The position numbers and the translations under genes are program-made. The notes beneath the pieces were generated by a model. The model was not told the DNA's origin, made no database searches, and worked only from the letters and a program-made list of their open reading frames with translations. Positions 24,054 to 32,232 of a DNA stretch of 35,099 nt are shown here, piece after piece. Origin of the DNA: Pirellulales bacterium (GTDB lineage Bacteria; Planctomycetota; Planctomycetia; Pirellulales; PALSA-1355); contig JALHMI010000026.1 of NCBI GenBank assembly GCA_022844125.1, forward strand, positions 1-35,099, read 5' to 3'. Every line of letters starts with the position of its first letter. Position 1 is the stretch's first letter.

Positions 24054-27000
24054 ATGTTTCGTCTTCGCACGAGTCTCGACCGGCGGCGCGTCCTCTCCGA
24101 GCGCCGGCTTCCCGCGTCTCGCAACAACCATGTCGCGCACTGCGAGGTGCTCGAAGATCGCCGCATGCTGACGCTCGTCTGGGCCAATCGCGGTGATGCC
24201 AGCGATATGTTCGATGACGCCTTCGGCGACAATGCCGAAGTGGCTCGCGGTGTCGTCGACTCGGCGCTCAACGAATGGAATCGTGTGGTCGTGGGTTACG
24301 ACGGCGGCGATTTCGAAACGCAGATGACGATCGCGATGAATCCGAGCAACCCGGCCACCAGTGCCGCCGCATCGGGCACGGTGCGCGATGCGAACGGCGT
24401 GCCGATTTCCGGCAACGTGACGATCAACATGGCGCTCGACAACCTGGGGAACACGCAGTGGTATCTGGACCCCACGCCGGACGATCACTCGGAATTCATG
24501 GGAACGCTGCAGCACGCCTTCGCACGCAATCCCACGCCTGGTGGGCCGGCCGACGGCATGCGCGATTTGCGCACGCTGCTCGTTCATGAACTGGGGCACA
24601 CGATGGGAGTCTCCTCGGGCTCGCCGCTGATCTACAATAACCCAAACATCACGGTGACCAACACCGGCATCACCGACAACACGGTCGGCAGCGGCGGCAA
24701 CAGCTATTGGCTGTTCCAGGGACCGTCGACGAACGTCGTGATGACGGACTTTGACATTAATGCCGGGGTCACCACCTTCGCCGGCCATAATGCCATGCCG
24801 ATCACCGGCAACGTGCCGATCAACTTCAATGGTCAGTCGTACTTCACGGCCATCGACACGATGCAGCCGACCAGCCTCAGCATCCGGCGGATCCTGCTCA
24901 GCGACAAGGTGGCCGGGATGATGTCGGACATGGGCTACGACGTCGTGCTGCCCGAGACGTTCGGCACGTTTCACTCGGTGCTCAATCAGTCGACGGGCCT
25001 GCTCACGATCCAAGGCGGCAACGACAACACGCTGATCAACAATGTCAACCAAGGGGCCTCGTCCGATACGGTCACGCTGCTTCGCTTTGGGGGCTTCGTA
25101 TTCGTGGGCGTCGACATCGGAATCGACGTGCCGGGCAGCGGCCGCGGCACCACGCCGAACGATCAGCAGGATGCTTTCATCAGCCGCTTCCGCGTGGAAG
25201 ATCTCAGCCAGATTCGGATCGAGGGTTTTGACGGTGACGACGTGTTCAACTTCATCGGCAATTTCGATTTTCTCAGTTCCCTGCTCGTGATTGCCGGCGA
25301 CGGTGAGGACACAGTCGACGGCGGAGGGTTGACCGGAACGCAACCCCTGCTGGCGTTCGGCGGAGATGACGACGACACGCTGATCGGCGGACCCGGCAAC
25401 GACACGCTGTCCGGCCTGGGCGGCAACGACACGATCCGCGGCTTCGCCGGCAACGACTTCCTGCTGGGCGGCACCGGCAACGACAGCATGTCGGGCGGGC
25501 TGGGGAACGACACCATCTTCGGCGAGAGCGGCAACGACAGTCTCCAGGGCAACGGCGGCAACGATACGATCTCAGGCGGCTCGGGAAACGACTTCATTCT
25601 CGGCGGGTCGTTCGTGCAGCAGTTTCTGCAGAATATTCCCGATGGCGCGGACACGATCCAAGGCGGCGGCGGCAACGATTACATCCTGGGCGATAATGCC
25701 CTGGGAGCGACTCCCACACCGCTCGGCGGCGCCGGCGATACGATTCAAGGCGGCGATGACAACGACGCGATCTGGGGCGGCATCGGAAACGATCGCCTCT
25801 ACGGCGAGGACGGTAACGATACGCTCGTGGGTTACAGCGGCGACGACTTGCTCGACGGTGGAGCAGGCAGCGACTCGCTCAGTGGTGAAGCTGGCGACGA
25901 TGATCTCGTCGGCGGACTCGGGAGCGATAACCTGTTCGGTGGCATCGGCAACGATTTTCTGGTCGGCGGACTGTGGCTGGCCAACTTCTCCGACTCGAGC
26001 GCCGACACCCTGCGCGGCGGAGATGGCGATGACACGCTGATTGGCGACAACTTCGGCCTCGGTCCGGAAGTTGGCGGCAACGATAACCTGGACGGCGAGG
26101 ACGGCGACGATGCGCTGTTCGGACAAATCGGCAACGACACACTCGTCGGTGGACTCGGCAGCGATGAACTGAGCGGCGGCGACGGAAACGACACGCTCGT
26201 GGGCGGAACGATCCTCGGGGTGCTCGACGCCAGCGGGGACGAACTCAACGGCGGCCGCGGCAACGACTTGCTCATCGGAGACAACGTCGGATTCGGAGTC
26301 GGCGTTGGAGGCAACGACGTGTTACGCGGCGACGAGGACGACGATCGGCTGTACGGGCAGTACGGCAATGATGTCCTGCAAGGCGGCAGCGGAAACGACA
26401 CGCTCGTGGGCTACCTGGGCAACGACTCGCTCGACGGCGGGTCGGGCGACGACGAACTGGATGGTGGCGCCGGCAACGACACGCTGATCGGCGGACTCGG
26501 CGTCGACACGCTGGCTGGCGGCGCGGACAACGACACTCTCATCGGGGGCACATTGTTCGCCAACGCCCTGGATGCAAGCGGCGACGATCTCGATGGCGGC
26601 GCCGGCAACGATACGCTCATCGGCGACAACCTGGGATTTGGGCCGGGGATCGGTGGACCCGACACGCTACGAGGCGGAACGGGCAATGATCAGATCTACG
26701 GACAGTACGACAACGACTCGCTGGAAGGGGACGCGGGCGACGACAACCTCTTCGGCGGCGACGGGGACGACTCGCTCGCCGGTGGCAGCGGCGATGACAC
26801 GCTGCTGGGCCAGGCCGGCAATGATGTGCTCGCGGGCGGGGAGGACGACGACATGCTCTCGGGCGCGCAGGGGGACGATACGCTCGACGGCGGCGATGGC
26901 AACGACGAGCTCTACGGTGGCGCGGACAATGACCTCCTCCGCGGCGGCAATGACGACGATGAGCTATACGGAGAGGCGGGAAATGACATTTTGCTCGGCG

Positions 27001-27383
27001 AGGACGGACGCGATGTCATCTTTGGTGGGCTGGGGCGCGACATCCTGATCGGCGGCCTCGGCATCGATCGCATGGCCGGCGGCGACGAGCAAGACATTCT
27101 GATTGCCGGCCTCACGCGCCACGACTTCAATGACGCCGCACTGTACTCCATCCGCGATGAATGGACGTCGCGGCGCAGCTACGAGGAGCGCGTGGCGAAT
27201 CTGCGCGGGGAGGACAATCCCACGTTTGCCGACCGGCTCAATGGCGACAACTTCCTTCGCAAGGGGATCGAAGTGGCAGACGATGCCGGCGAGAACGTAC
27301 TCTCCGGCGAGGAAGAGCGCGATTGGTTCTTTGCCCAGGTGAGCGACGTGCTTGACATTGAGCCGGGTGAAGAACTCAACTAG
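24054..27383 (+). CDS. secreted RTX-repeat protein with metzincin-like domain and LEDRRML motif
   Basis: This 1109-residue protein starts with a basic segment and VLEDRRMLTLVW (32-43), the N-terminal signature of many giant planctomycete surface proteins. Residues 50-300 resemble a metalloprotease, with HELGHTMG (178-185) after DLRTLLV and a later segment LLSDKVAGMMSDMGYDVV. The usual third zinc ligand three residues after the Gly is Ser188. Residues about 435-1020 are calcium-binding RTX nonapeptides (GGxGNDTLxGG), broken by recurring LIGDNxGxGP-type linkers. The C-terminus (YSIRDEWTSRRSYEERVANLRG onward) matches the ending of similar planctomycete proteins. It is probably exported and folds with calcium outside the cell. 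ATG 24054 is chosen because LEDRRML normally lies near residue 35. No type I secretion genes are nearby. Confidence 0.85.
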   Translation: MFRLRTSLDRRRVLSERRLPASRNNHVAHCEVLEDRRMLTLVWANRGDASDMFDDAFGDNAEVARGVVDSALNEWNRVVVGYDGGDFETQMTIAMNPSNPATSAAASGTVRDANGVPISGNVTINMALDNLGNTQWYLDPTPDDHSEFMGTLQHAFARNPTPGGPADGMRDLRTLLVHELGHTMGVSSGSPLIYNNPNITVTNTGITDNTVGSGGNSYWLFQGPSTNVVMTDFDINAGVTTFAGHNAMPITGNVPINFNGQSYFTAIDTMQPTSLSIRRILLSDKVAGMMSDMGYDVVLPETFGTFHSVLNQSTGLLTIQGGNDNTLINNVNQGASSDTVTLLRFGGFVFVGVDIGIDVPGSGRGTTPNDQQDAFISRFRVEDLSQIRIEGFDGDDVFNFIGNFDFLSSLLVIAGDGEDTVDGGGLTGTQPLLAFGGDDDDTLIGGPGNDTLSGLGGNDTIRGFAGNDFLLGGTGNDSMSGGLGNDTIFGESGNDSLQGNGGNDTISGGSGNDFILGGSFVQQFLQNIPDGADTIQGGGGNDYILGDNALGATPTPLGGAGDTIQGGDDNDAIWGGIGNDRLYGEDGNDTLVGYSGDDLLDGGAGSDSLSGEAGDDDLVGGLGSDNLFGGIGNDFLVGGLWLANFSDSSADTLRGGDGDDTLIGDNFGLGPEVGGNDNLDGEDGDDALFGQIGNDTLVGGLGSDELSGGDGNDTLVGGTILGVLDASGDELNGGRGNDLLIGDNVGFGVGVGGNDVLRGDEDDDRLYGQYGNDVLQGGSGNDTLVGYLGNDSLDGGSGDDELDGGAGNDTLIGGLGVDTLAGGADNDTLIGGTLFANALDASGDDLDGGAGNDTLIGDNLGFGPGIGGPDTLRGGTGNDQIYGQYDNDSLEGDAGDDNLFGGDGDDSLAGGSGDDTLLGQAGNDVLAGGEDDDMLSGAQGDDTLDGGDGNDELYGGADNDLLRGGNDDDELYGEAGNDILLGEDGRDVIFGGLGRDILIGGLGIDRMAGGDEQDILIAGLTRHDFNDAALYSIRDEWTSRRSYEERVANLRGEDNPTFADRLNGDNFLRKGIEVADDAGENVLSGEEERDWFFAQVSDVLDIEPGEELN

Positions 27384-27431
27384 CGGAAGCCGCTCGATGT
27401 CGCCCGCTTGGCGCGAAGAACCGTGAACCAG

Positions 27432-27944
27432 ATGACCTCCATCCGCAACTCCATCATCGCGCTTGCATTGCTGTACTTCCTGTTCGGCATTCTGCTGGCC
27501 GTTGGTTCCGTGCAGTTGCCCGAGCGCGTTGCCTCGCACTTTGGCTTCTCGGGCGAGGCGAACGGCTGGATGAGCCGGCAGGTGTACCTGGTGTTCATGG
27601 CTTTCTTCGGGATGATCTTTCCGATGATCGCGCCGCTGGCGGGGCTGCTCATCGGGCGGTTACCGATGAGCGTGATCAACTTGCCGAACAAAGAGTACTG
27701 GCTGGCGCCGGAGCGGCGCGAAGGGACGACGGCGTTCCTGGTTTCACAATTACTCAGGCTGGCCGTGCTGGAGCTGGGTCTGGTGATCGTGCTGCATCAA
27801 CTGGTGGTGGAGGCCAATCGCCAACAGCCGCCGCGGATGTCGAACATGGTGTGGGCCGTGCTCGCCGTGTTCCTGGTATTCATGGCCGGCTGGATCTGGT
27901 CGCTGGTAAGGCATTTCAGGTTGCCGGAGGAGAAGGCGTTCTAG
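27432..27944 (+). CDS. DUF1648-type membrane protein
   Basis: This 170-residue protein has four hydrophobic segments (about 8-27, 50-78, 98-118 and 138-158). The segment LPERVASHFGFSGEANGWMS matches the DUF1648 pattern, found near SdpI-like immunity proteins and other small membrane proteins. There is no C-terminal SdpI-type extension, so an immunity role is not supported. ATG 27432 is chosen; GTG 27423 and TTG 27408 are alternatives, none with a strong ribosome site. It follows the RTX gene by 48 bases on the same strand. A family 2 palindromic element starts 13 bases after its stop. Confidence 0.7.
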   Translation: MTSIRNSIIALALLYFLFGILLAVGSVQLPERVASHFGFSGEANGWMSRQVYLVFMAFFGMIFPMIAPLAGLLIGRLPMSVINLPNKEYWLAPERREGTTAFLVSQLLRLAVLELGLVIVLHQLVVEANRQQPPRMSNMVWAVLAVFLVFMAGWIWSLVRHFRLPEEKAF

Positions 27945-27957
27945 AGCAGCCGTCTCG

Positions 27958-28106
<149 letters not shown>

Positions 28107-28157
28107 GGCGCGCGTCAAACGATGCAAGAATCTGGCAGGCGGTTAATAGCCCCAACT

Positions 28158-28183
28158 CCCGGCTATACTGGCGGTATGAGCGA
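28158..28183 (+). promoter_or_regulatory. promoter/start block of first small membrane gene (leaderless)
   Basis: TATACT (28164-28169) ends 6 bases before the ATG at 28176, which places the transcription start at the start codon. The 26-bp block (CCCGGCTATACTGGCGGTATG and 5 more bases) is repeated at 28523-28548 with one change. No clear -35 at 17 bases; TTAATA lies at 28143-28148 (15-base spacing). Confidence 0.5.
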
Positions 28184-28460
28184 CCGTGAGATTCTACGCA
28201 ACTCGCTTGTCTGGGCGGTGTTCACGACGATTGGTGTGCAGACGCTTTTGGGAGTGCTCTGCTTATGGCTAGGCATAGTCGGCAACCCTTACGAAGCTTT
28301 CCTTGCCGTGGCTCTTTGGGTGTTCGCAATCGGCTTTGGGATTGCCACCTACAAGCGGAAGATGCGCGGGCAGTCCATCGACCTGATACCTGTGGTGGTT
28401 GCGATGTCCGCTTTCGTTCTGTTCTTTTGGATCACTGGCACCGGCGCGTTCCGTCCGTAG
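28176..28460 (+). CDS. small membrane protein, 94 residues
   Basis: This protein has three hydrophobic segments (about 10-33, 40-58 and 70-90), separated by a basic loop (TYKRKMRGQ). The start ATG 28176 begins MSDREILRN; the in-frame region upstream runs through a palindromic element and is not coding. There is no Shine-Dalgarno site; a TATACT box immediately upstream suggests leaderless translation. I do not recognise the family. It is the first of two unrelated small membrane genes in matching flanking sequences (28158-28871). Confidence 0.6.
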   Translation: MSDREILRNSLVWAVFTTIGVQTLLGVLCLWLGIVGNPYEAFLAVALWVFAIGFGIATYKRKMRGQSIDLIPVVVAMSAFVLFFWITGTGAFRP

Positions 28461-28505
28461 TCAGATATCCAATTTCAGACTGACCCACTACCAATCCATC
28501 TCCGA

Positions 28506-28534
28506 TTAAAACTGACTCTCTCCCCGGCTATACT
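28506..28534 (+). promoter_or_regulatory. promoter of second small membrane gene (leaderless)
   Basis: TTAAAA (28506-28511) and TATACT (28529-28534) are 17 bases apart, a normal sigma-70-like spacing. The ATG at 28541 begins 6 bases after the -10 box, identical to the spacing of the first gene. Confidence 0.5.
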
Positions 28535-28540
28535 GGCCGT

Positions 28541-28843
28541 ATGAGCGAACAGCCGAAACACCAGCCCCAGTTTGAGCTACTAAGTATATTCGCGACCACG
28601 TTCTGGGCAGCCGTGTTCTGCCTCAGCTTGGTACTGTTCAACCGGCTGTCGCATCACGAACTCGTCGAATTCGAGTCGGAAGGCCCGGCGTTGATCGTCC
28701 TGGGGGCGGCGTTGTTCATTTCGCTTCCGGCGGCCATTGTGTCCATATTTGGGCGCTGGTGGATTGGCGCTCTCGTCGGCTTGGGGCTGTTTGTCGCCTA
28801 CGGTGCCTTCTGTCTGATTGCCGTATCCATCTATGGAATCTGA
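28541..28843 (+). CDS. small membrane protein, 100 residues
   Basis: This protein has three hydrophobic segments (about 13-35, 46-66 and 72-98) and begins MSEQPKHQPQFELL. It shares only its start context and topology with the neighbour at 28176-28460; the sequences are not alignable by eye. There is no Shine-Dalgarno site. The family is unknown. Its framing by repeated sequences is described under the 23-bp repeat entry. Confidence 0.6.
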   Translation: MSEQPKHQPQFELLSIFATTFWAAVFCLSLVLFNRLSHHELVEFESEGPALIVLGAALFISLPAAIVSIFGRWWIGALVGLGLFVAYGAFCLIAVSIYGI

Positions 28844-28972
28844 AACCTCAATTTCAGACTGACCCACTACCGAATTTTGCATCCGGCCGCCCGTCCGGTA
28901 TGCTGAAGGCCCCCGCGGTTTAGCCCGCCAGCCCCCTACCCTGCCCCGCGATCGTTTGAGGTCCTGCCTGCC

Positions 28973-30370
28973 ATGCCTCACTCACCGAACACACACACGC
29001 CAATCCTGCAGCCCACGTTCTCGCGCCGGCATCTTTTGCGCGCGGGCGGCCTGGGCTTTCTGGGTTTGAACCTCGCGCACCTGCTACAAGCGGAAGCTCG
29101 CGGTGCGACGAACTCATCAGCGACCGGCGCGGGCAAGCCGAGCCAGATCAAGTCCTGCATCGTGATGTTCTACTACGGCGGGCCGAGCCATCACGATACG
29201 TTCGACATGAAACCAAACGCGCCGGCCGAAGTGCGCGGCACCTTTAACAGTATCAACACCAGCGTGCCCGGCATGCGGGTCTGCGAGCATCTGCCGCACA
29301 TCGCCAAGGTGATGCACCACGTCACCGTGATTCGCAGCATGCATCACACGATGCGCAACCACAACTCGGCCGCGGTCGAAGCGCTGTGCGGACGCACGCC
29401 ACTCAAGGGCGATCTCGAGCTGCTCTCGAACGATCCCACGTCCGACTTCCCCTGCTACGGTTCGGCGATCACGCACCTCAAGGGTCGCACCGAGAACGTG
29501 CCGTCGCACGTCGCCCTGCCACACACGATGTACAACGTCGTCAAGCTGCCCGGTCAGACGGCCGGCTTCCTTGGTCCCGCCTATGAACCGCTGCAAGTCG
29601 AGAGCGATCCGAACTCGCCGCAGTTTCGCGTCGGTGCGATCGAGCTGCCGGCGGGCGTCACGCTCGGCGAAATGGAGAATCGCAAGGCGCTGCTCTCGCA
29701 CGTGAACGCCCGGCTGGCCCAGGAGCCGACCAAGGCCCAGGGTACGATGAACACGTTCTACGAACGCGCGTTCAGCTTGCTGCGCAGCGACGCCGTGCGG
29801 CAGGCGTTCGACATCAATCAAGAGACCGAACAAACGCGCCAGCGCTATGGCCGCAACGTGCATGGACAGAGCGCCCTGCTTGCCCGGCGACTAGTCGAGT
29901 CGGGCGTCAGGTTCGTCAGCGTACACGATCGCGTGCGCAACGGCCCGAACAATTGGGACACGCACGACAACAACTTCGGCCGCCTGAAGGACGATCTGCT
30001 GCCGCCGTGCGACCTGGCGTTTTCGGCGCTGGTTGAAGACCTGCACCAGCGCGGCTTGCTCGACTCGACGCTGGTCGTGATGCTGGGCGAGTTCGGCCGC
30101 ACGCCGAAGCTCAACGGCGCTGGCGGCCGCGATCACTGGCCCGACGTGTACAGCATTCTGATGGCGGGCGGCGGCGTGCAAGGCGGCCGCTACTACGGCA
30201 GCAGCGACAAGATCGGCGCCTATCCCGAAACCGACGGCGTCACGCCGGGCGACCTGGCCGCGACGATCTTCGACCGTTTTGGTCTCAATCCCGAGACCGA
30301 ATTGCACGACCTGACCGGCCGGCCCTTCAAGCTGGCGGCGGGTCAGCCGATCCGCGGATTATTTTCTTAA
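28973..30370 (+). CDS. DUF1501-family exported protein (sulfatase/alkaline phosphatase fold)
   Basis: This 465-residue protein begins with a twin-arginine signal (SRRHLLRAGGLGFLGLNLAHLL, about 17-38), so it is exported folded. The mature part is DUF1501: MFYYGGPSHHDTFDMKPNAP, EHLPHIAKVMHHVTVIRSMHHTM, GVRFVSVHDRVRNGPNNWDTHDNN and LGEFGRTPKLNGAGGRDHWP, the conserved metal-ligand-like blocks of the alkaline phosphatase superfamily. In planctomycetes these genes usually accompany a DUF1549/DUF1553 cytochrome-like gene; none is here, so it is an orphan copy. The activity is unproven. It ends overlapping, by 4 bases, the convergent PEP-CTERM hydrolase gene. Confidence 0.93.
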   Translation: MPHSPNTHTPILQPTFSRRHLLRAGGLGFLGLNLAHLLQAEARGATNSSATGAGKPSQIKSCIVMFYYGGPSHHDTFDMKPNAPAEVRGTFNSINTSVPGMRVCEHLPHIAKVMHHVTVIRSMHHTMRNHNSAAVEALCGRTPLKGDLELLSNDPTSDFPCYGSAITHLKGRTENVPSHVALPHTMYNVVKLPGQTAGFLGPAYEPLQVESDPNSPQFRVGAIELPAGVTLGEMENRKALLSHVNARLAQEPTKAQGTMNTFYERAFSLLRSDAVRQAFDINQETEQTRQRYGRNVHGQSALLARRLVESGVRFVSVHDRVRNGPNNWDTHDNNFGRLKDDLLPPCDLAFSALVEDLHQRGLLDSTLVVMLGEFGRTPKLNGAGGRDHWPDVYSILMAGGGVQGGRYYGSSDKIGAYPETDGVTPGDLAATIFDRFGLNPETELHDLTGRPFKLAAGQPIRGLFS

Positions 30371-31662
30371 ATCTTGCGTCGCCGTCTTAATGCAGCGGTG
30401 GACAGCCCGACCGCGGCGGTCATCGCCAGCACCAGCGACCCCGGCTCCGGCACTGCTTGTGTCGTCAGCATCGTGTAGCCGCGCGTGCCGCCATCGTTGT
30501 CGCTCCGGGCGGAAAGCAGCAGCAAGTCGGAGAGCCCCGGCGGTGCGCCGCCCGGAATCAGCACCTCGACGTCGAACACAAACTGTTCGCCGGGCGCGAG
30601 CAGCGGCGACTGCGTGTCGCTCAGCGTCACGGCCCAGGCGTTGTCTTCAGAGAACAGGCTAAAGCTACTGGCGATCGGACCGGTGTTCGTCAGCGTCACC
30701 TGATAGGTCACGGCGGCGCCCGGATCGTCCGACTGCGCGAGCGATGCCGCGCTCAGCGAGATGCCTGAGTCGGCAAGCGTGGGCAGACCGGATTGCGAGA
30801 ACGCTTCCGGTCCCCAGATGTTTCGCCACAGCGACTGATCGTCCTGCAGGTACAGCCCGAAGAAGCTGGTCAGGTAGGCGCGCGTGATTGCCAATTGCTC
30901 TGCGGCGGGGAGCGAGCCACTGTCGGCGAAGAGCGGACACGGATTGTCCTGGAAGCCAACGTGATAGCCACCGGTGATCAACGGTTGCAGCTTCGGCGCC
31001 GTCGCCGCGTTATAGATCGGCACGGTGGCGGTGTTGTAGGGAACAATGCCGTCCTCATCGCCCGAAAGCAGCGCTACCGGCACATTGATCGAGGGCATCA
31101 GCGGCACGGGCGAAGGGTTCGTGATCGCGGTCGCCAGTCCGGCGAAGGCTTTGATCCGCGGATCGGCCGCCGTGGCGAGCAGGCCTGCGCCGCCACCCAT
31201 CGAGTGACCGAACAAGCCGAAGCCGCTCGTATCGACGCGGCCGAACAGCGGATCGACGGGATTGCTGTCGCGAGCGGTCAGGTAGTCGAGCGTGAGGCTC
31301 ATGTCGCTGGCGAAGTTCGGATGGCTCGGTGCGAGGCCAACCTCCGATGCCGATGCGATCACGACGTGACCGCGGCTGGCCAGGTGCTCGAAGGTGCCGA
31401 AGTAGCGATTCGGCGTTTGAAAAAAGCCGTGGCCGAACGTGATGGCGGAGAACTCTCCGCCGGGGGCGAGCGGCGTGTTCGTGCCGGCGGAAGTGGCCGG
31501 GTAGTAGAGCAGCGCGCTGAAGGTGGAATTGTCGGGGCGCGTGATGAGCACTTGCGTCGAACCGGCGGCGTAGGGCCCCGGTTGCGAGAGATCGGCATTA
31601 GCAACTGCCGCCCAGCAGGCCGCGGCTGTGGCGACCATCAGGAACTTGACGTCGAACTTCAT
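30367..31662 (-). CDS. secreted alpha/beta hydrolase (chlorophyllase/PET-hydrolase type) with PEP-CTERM tail
   Basis: This 431-residue protein has a Sec signal peptide (1-23, ending ANA). An alpha/beta-hydrolase domain (25-290) follows, with an oxyanion-type FGHGF segment, the nucleophile elbow FGHSMGGG (Ser154), an acid in SGDEDGIVP (Asp202 or Asp204) and His234 (GGYHVGF). The layout resembles dienelactone hydrolase and polyester/cutinase-like enzymes. Residues about 300-400 form a beta-rich domain. The C-terminus has the PEP-CTERM sorting signal: VPEPGSLVLA, a membrane helix and a basic RRRRK end, recognised by exosortase. It is therefore probably released or attached at the cell surface. 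The substrate (ester or polyester) is not known. Confidence 0.88.
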   Translation of the reverse strand: MKFDVKFLMVATAAACWAAVANADLSQPGPYAAGSTQVLITRPDNSTFSALLYYPATSAGTNTPLAPGGEFSAITFGHGFFQTPNRYFGTFEHLASRGHVVIASASEVGLAPSHPNFASDMSLTLDYLTARDSNPVDPLFGRVDTSGFGLFGHSMGGGAGLLATAADPRIKAFAGLATAITNPSPVPLMPSINVPVALLSGDEDGIVPYNTATVPIYNAATAPKLQPLITGGYHVGFQDNPCPLFADSGSLPAAEQLAITRAYLTSFFGLYLQDDQSLWRNIWGPEAFSQSGLPTLADSGISLSAASLAQSDDPGAAVTYQVTLTNTGPIASSFSLFSEDNAWAVTLSDTQSPLLAPGEQFVFDVEVLIPGGAPPGLSDLLLLSARSDNDGGTRGYTMLTTQAVPEPGSLVLAMTAAVGLSTAALRRRRKI

Positions 31663-32232
31663 GGACTACTCCCGTTGCAAATCTCAGCGTGTGACCAGCC
31701 ACTCTATTGTAGTTGGGGGCTCAACCCCAGACCGCTGGTTTGCCGTGAGCTTTCACCGCGGTGCGATGGCGATTTTTTCGCACGCGTGACTTGGATTTAC
31801 GCTGATGCGGGCCGCGTGGTGCTCGTTTCGGACGATTTCTCGAGGCGCCATTGAAAATTGGGTATGGCGGTCGCGGGACTGGGGAGTCCCGACTTTGGCA
31901 GAAGTGACGCGGTGGTGGCCGAGCCGAACACCGGGTGATGTTGCTGACAGGCGCATGCGCGCTCGTGGGCTGCCGTCGCATGTGACGCCGGCAGCGCTGC
32001 CGCGCGCCCCCCCTCGCATACCACCAATGGCTATGCGGAAAAATCGCGGCGAAAAAATCATCCTCCCATTGGGTGGACGACACGATTGCGCACTCCCCCA
32101 ACGAATTTTTCAACCCCCAAGTTCCTTGTCGCCGCACAGCCGCGTTGACCGATTATCTCAATCGCAGCGGCTGATGGGGGTGGCCAGTTCGCATTGCGCA
32201 CCTATGCGAATCGGGCACCAGGAGCGGCATCA
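31663..32232. other. intergenic region between divergent genes
   Basis: This 570-base stretch between the PEP-CTERM hydrolase and the repeat protein holds no gene I can support; open frames here lack coding character. A perfect hairpin CGGGACT-GGGG-AGTCCCG lies at 31874-31891. The gap must contain the promoters of both flanking genes, but I find no convincing -35/-10 pair. Confidence 0.5.
32220..32224 (+). promoter_or_regulatory. Shine-Dalgarno site supporting a TTG start
   Basis: AGGAG lies 8 bases before the TTG at 32233. It is the only good ribosome site before the long frame that continues to the right edge, and it is the reason for choosing a TTG start. Confidence 0.6.

Larger units (their letters stand above)
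28470..28871 (+). repeat. direct 23-bp repeats after two small membrane genes
   Basis: An identical 23-bp sequence (starting CAATTTCAGACTGACCC) lies at 28470-28492, 10 bases after the first small gene, and at 28849-28871, 6 bases after the second. With the 26-bp start blocks at 28158 and 28523, each gene is framed by the same upstream and downstream sequence although the proteins between them differ. Confidence 0.8.

Noticed and set aside
24000-25343. 447-codon minus-strand frame opposite the RTX protein
   Set aside because: Antisense frame; Arg/His/Val-rich without domains.
25357-27110. Nucleotide repeat array as a mobile or structural DNA element
   Set aside because: The short period is explained by RTX nonapeptide coding.
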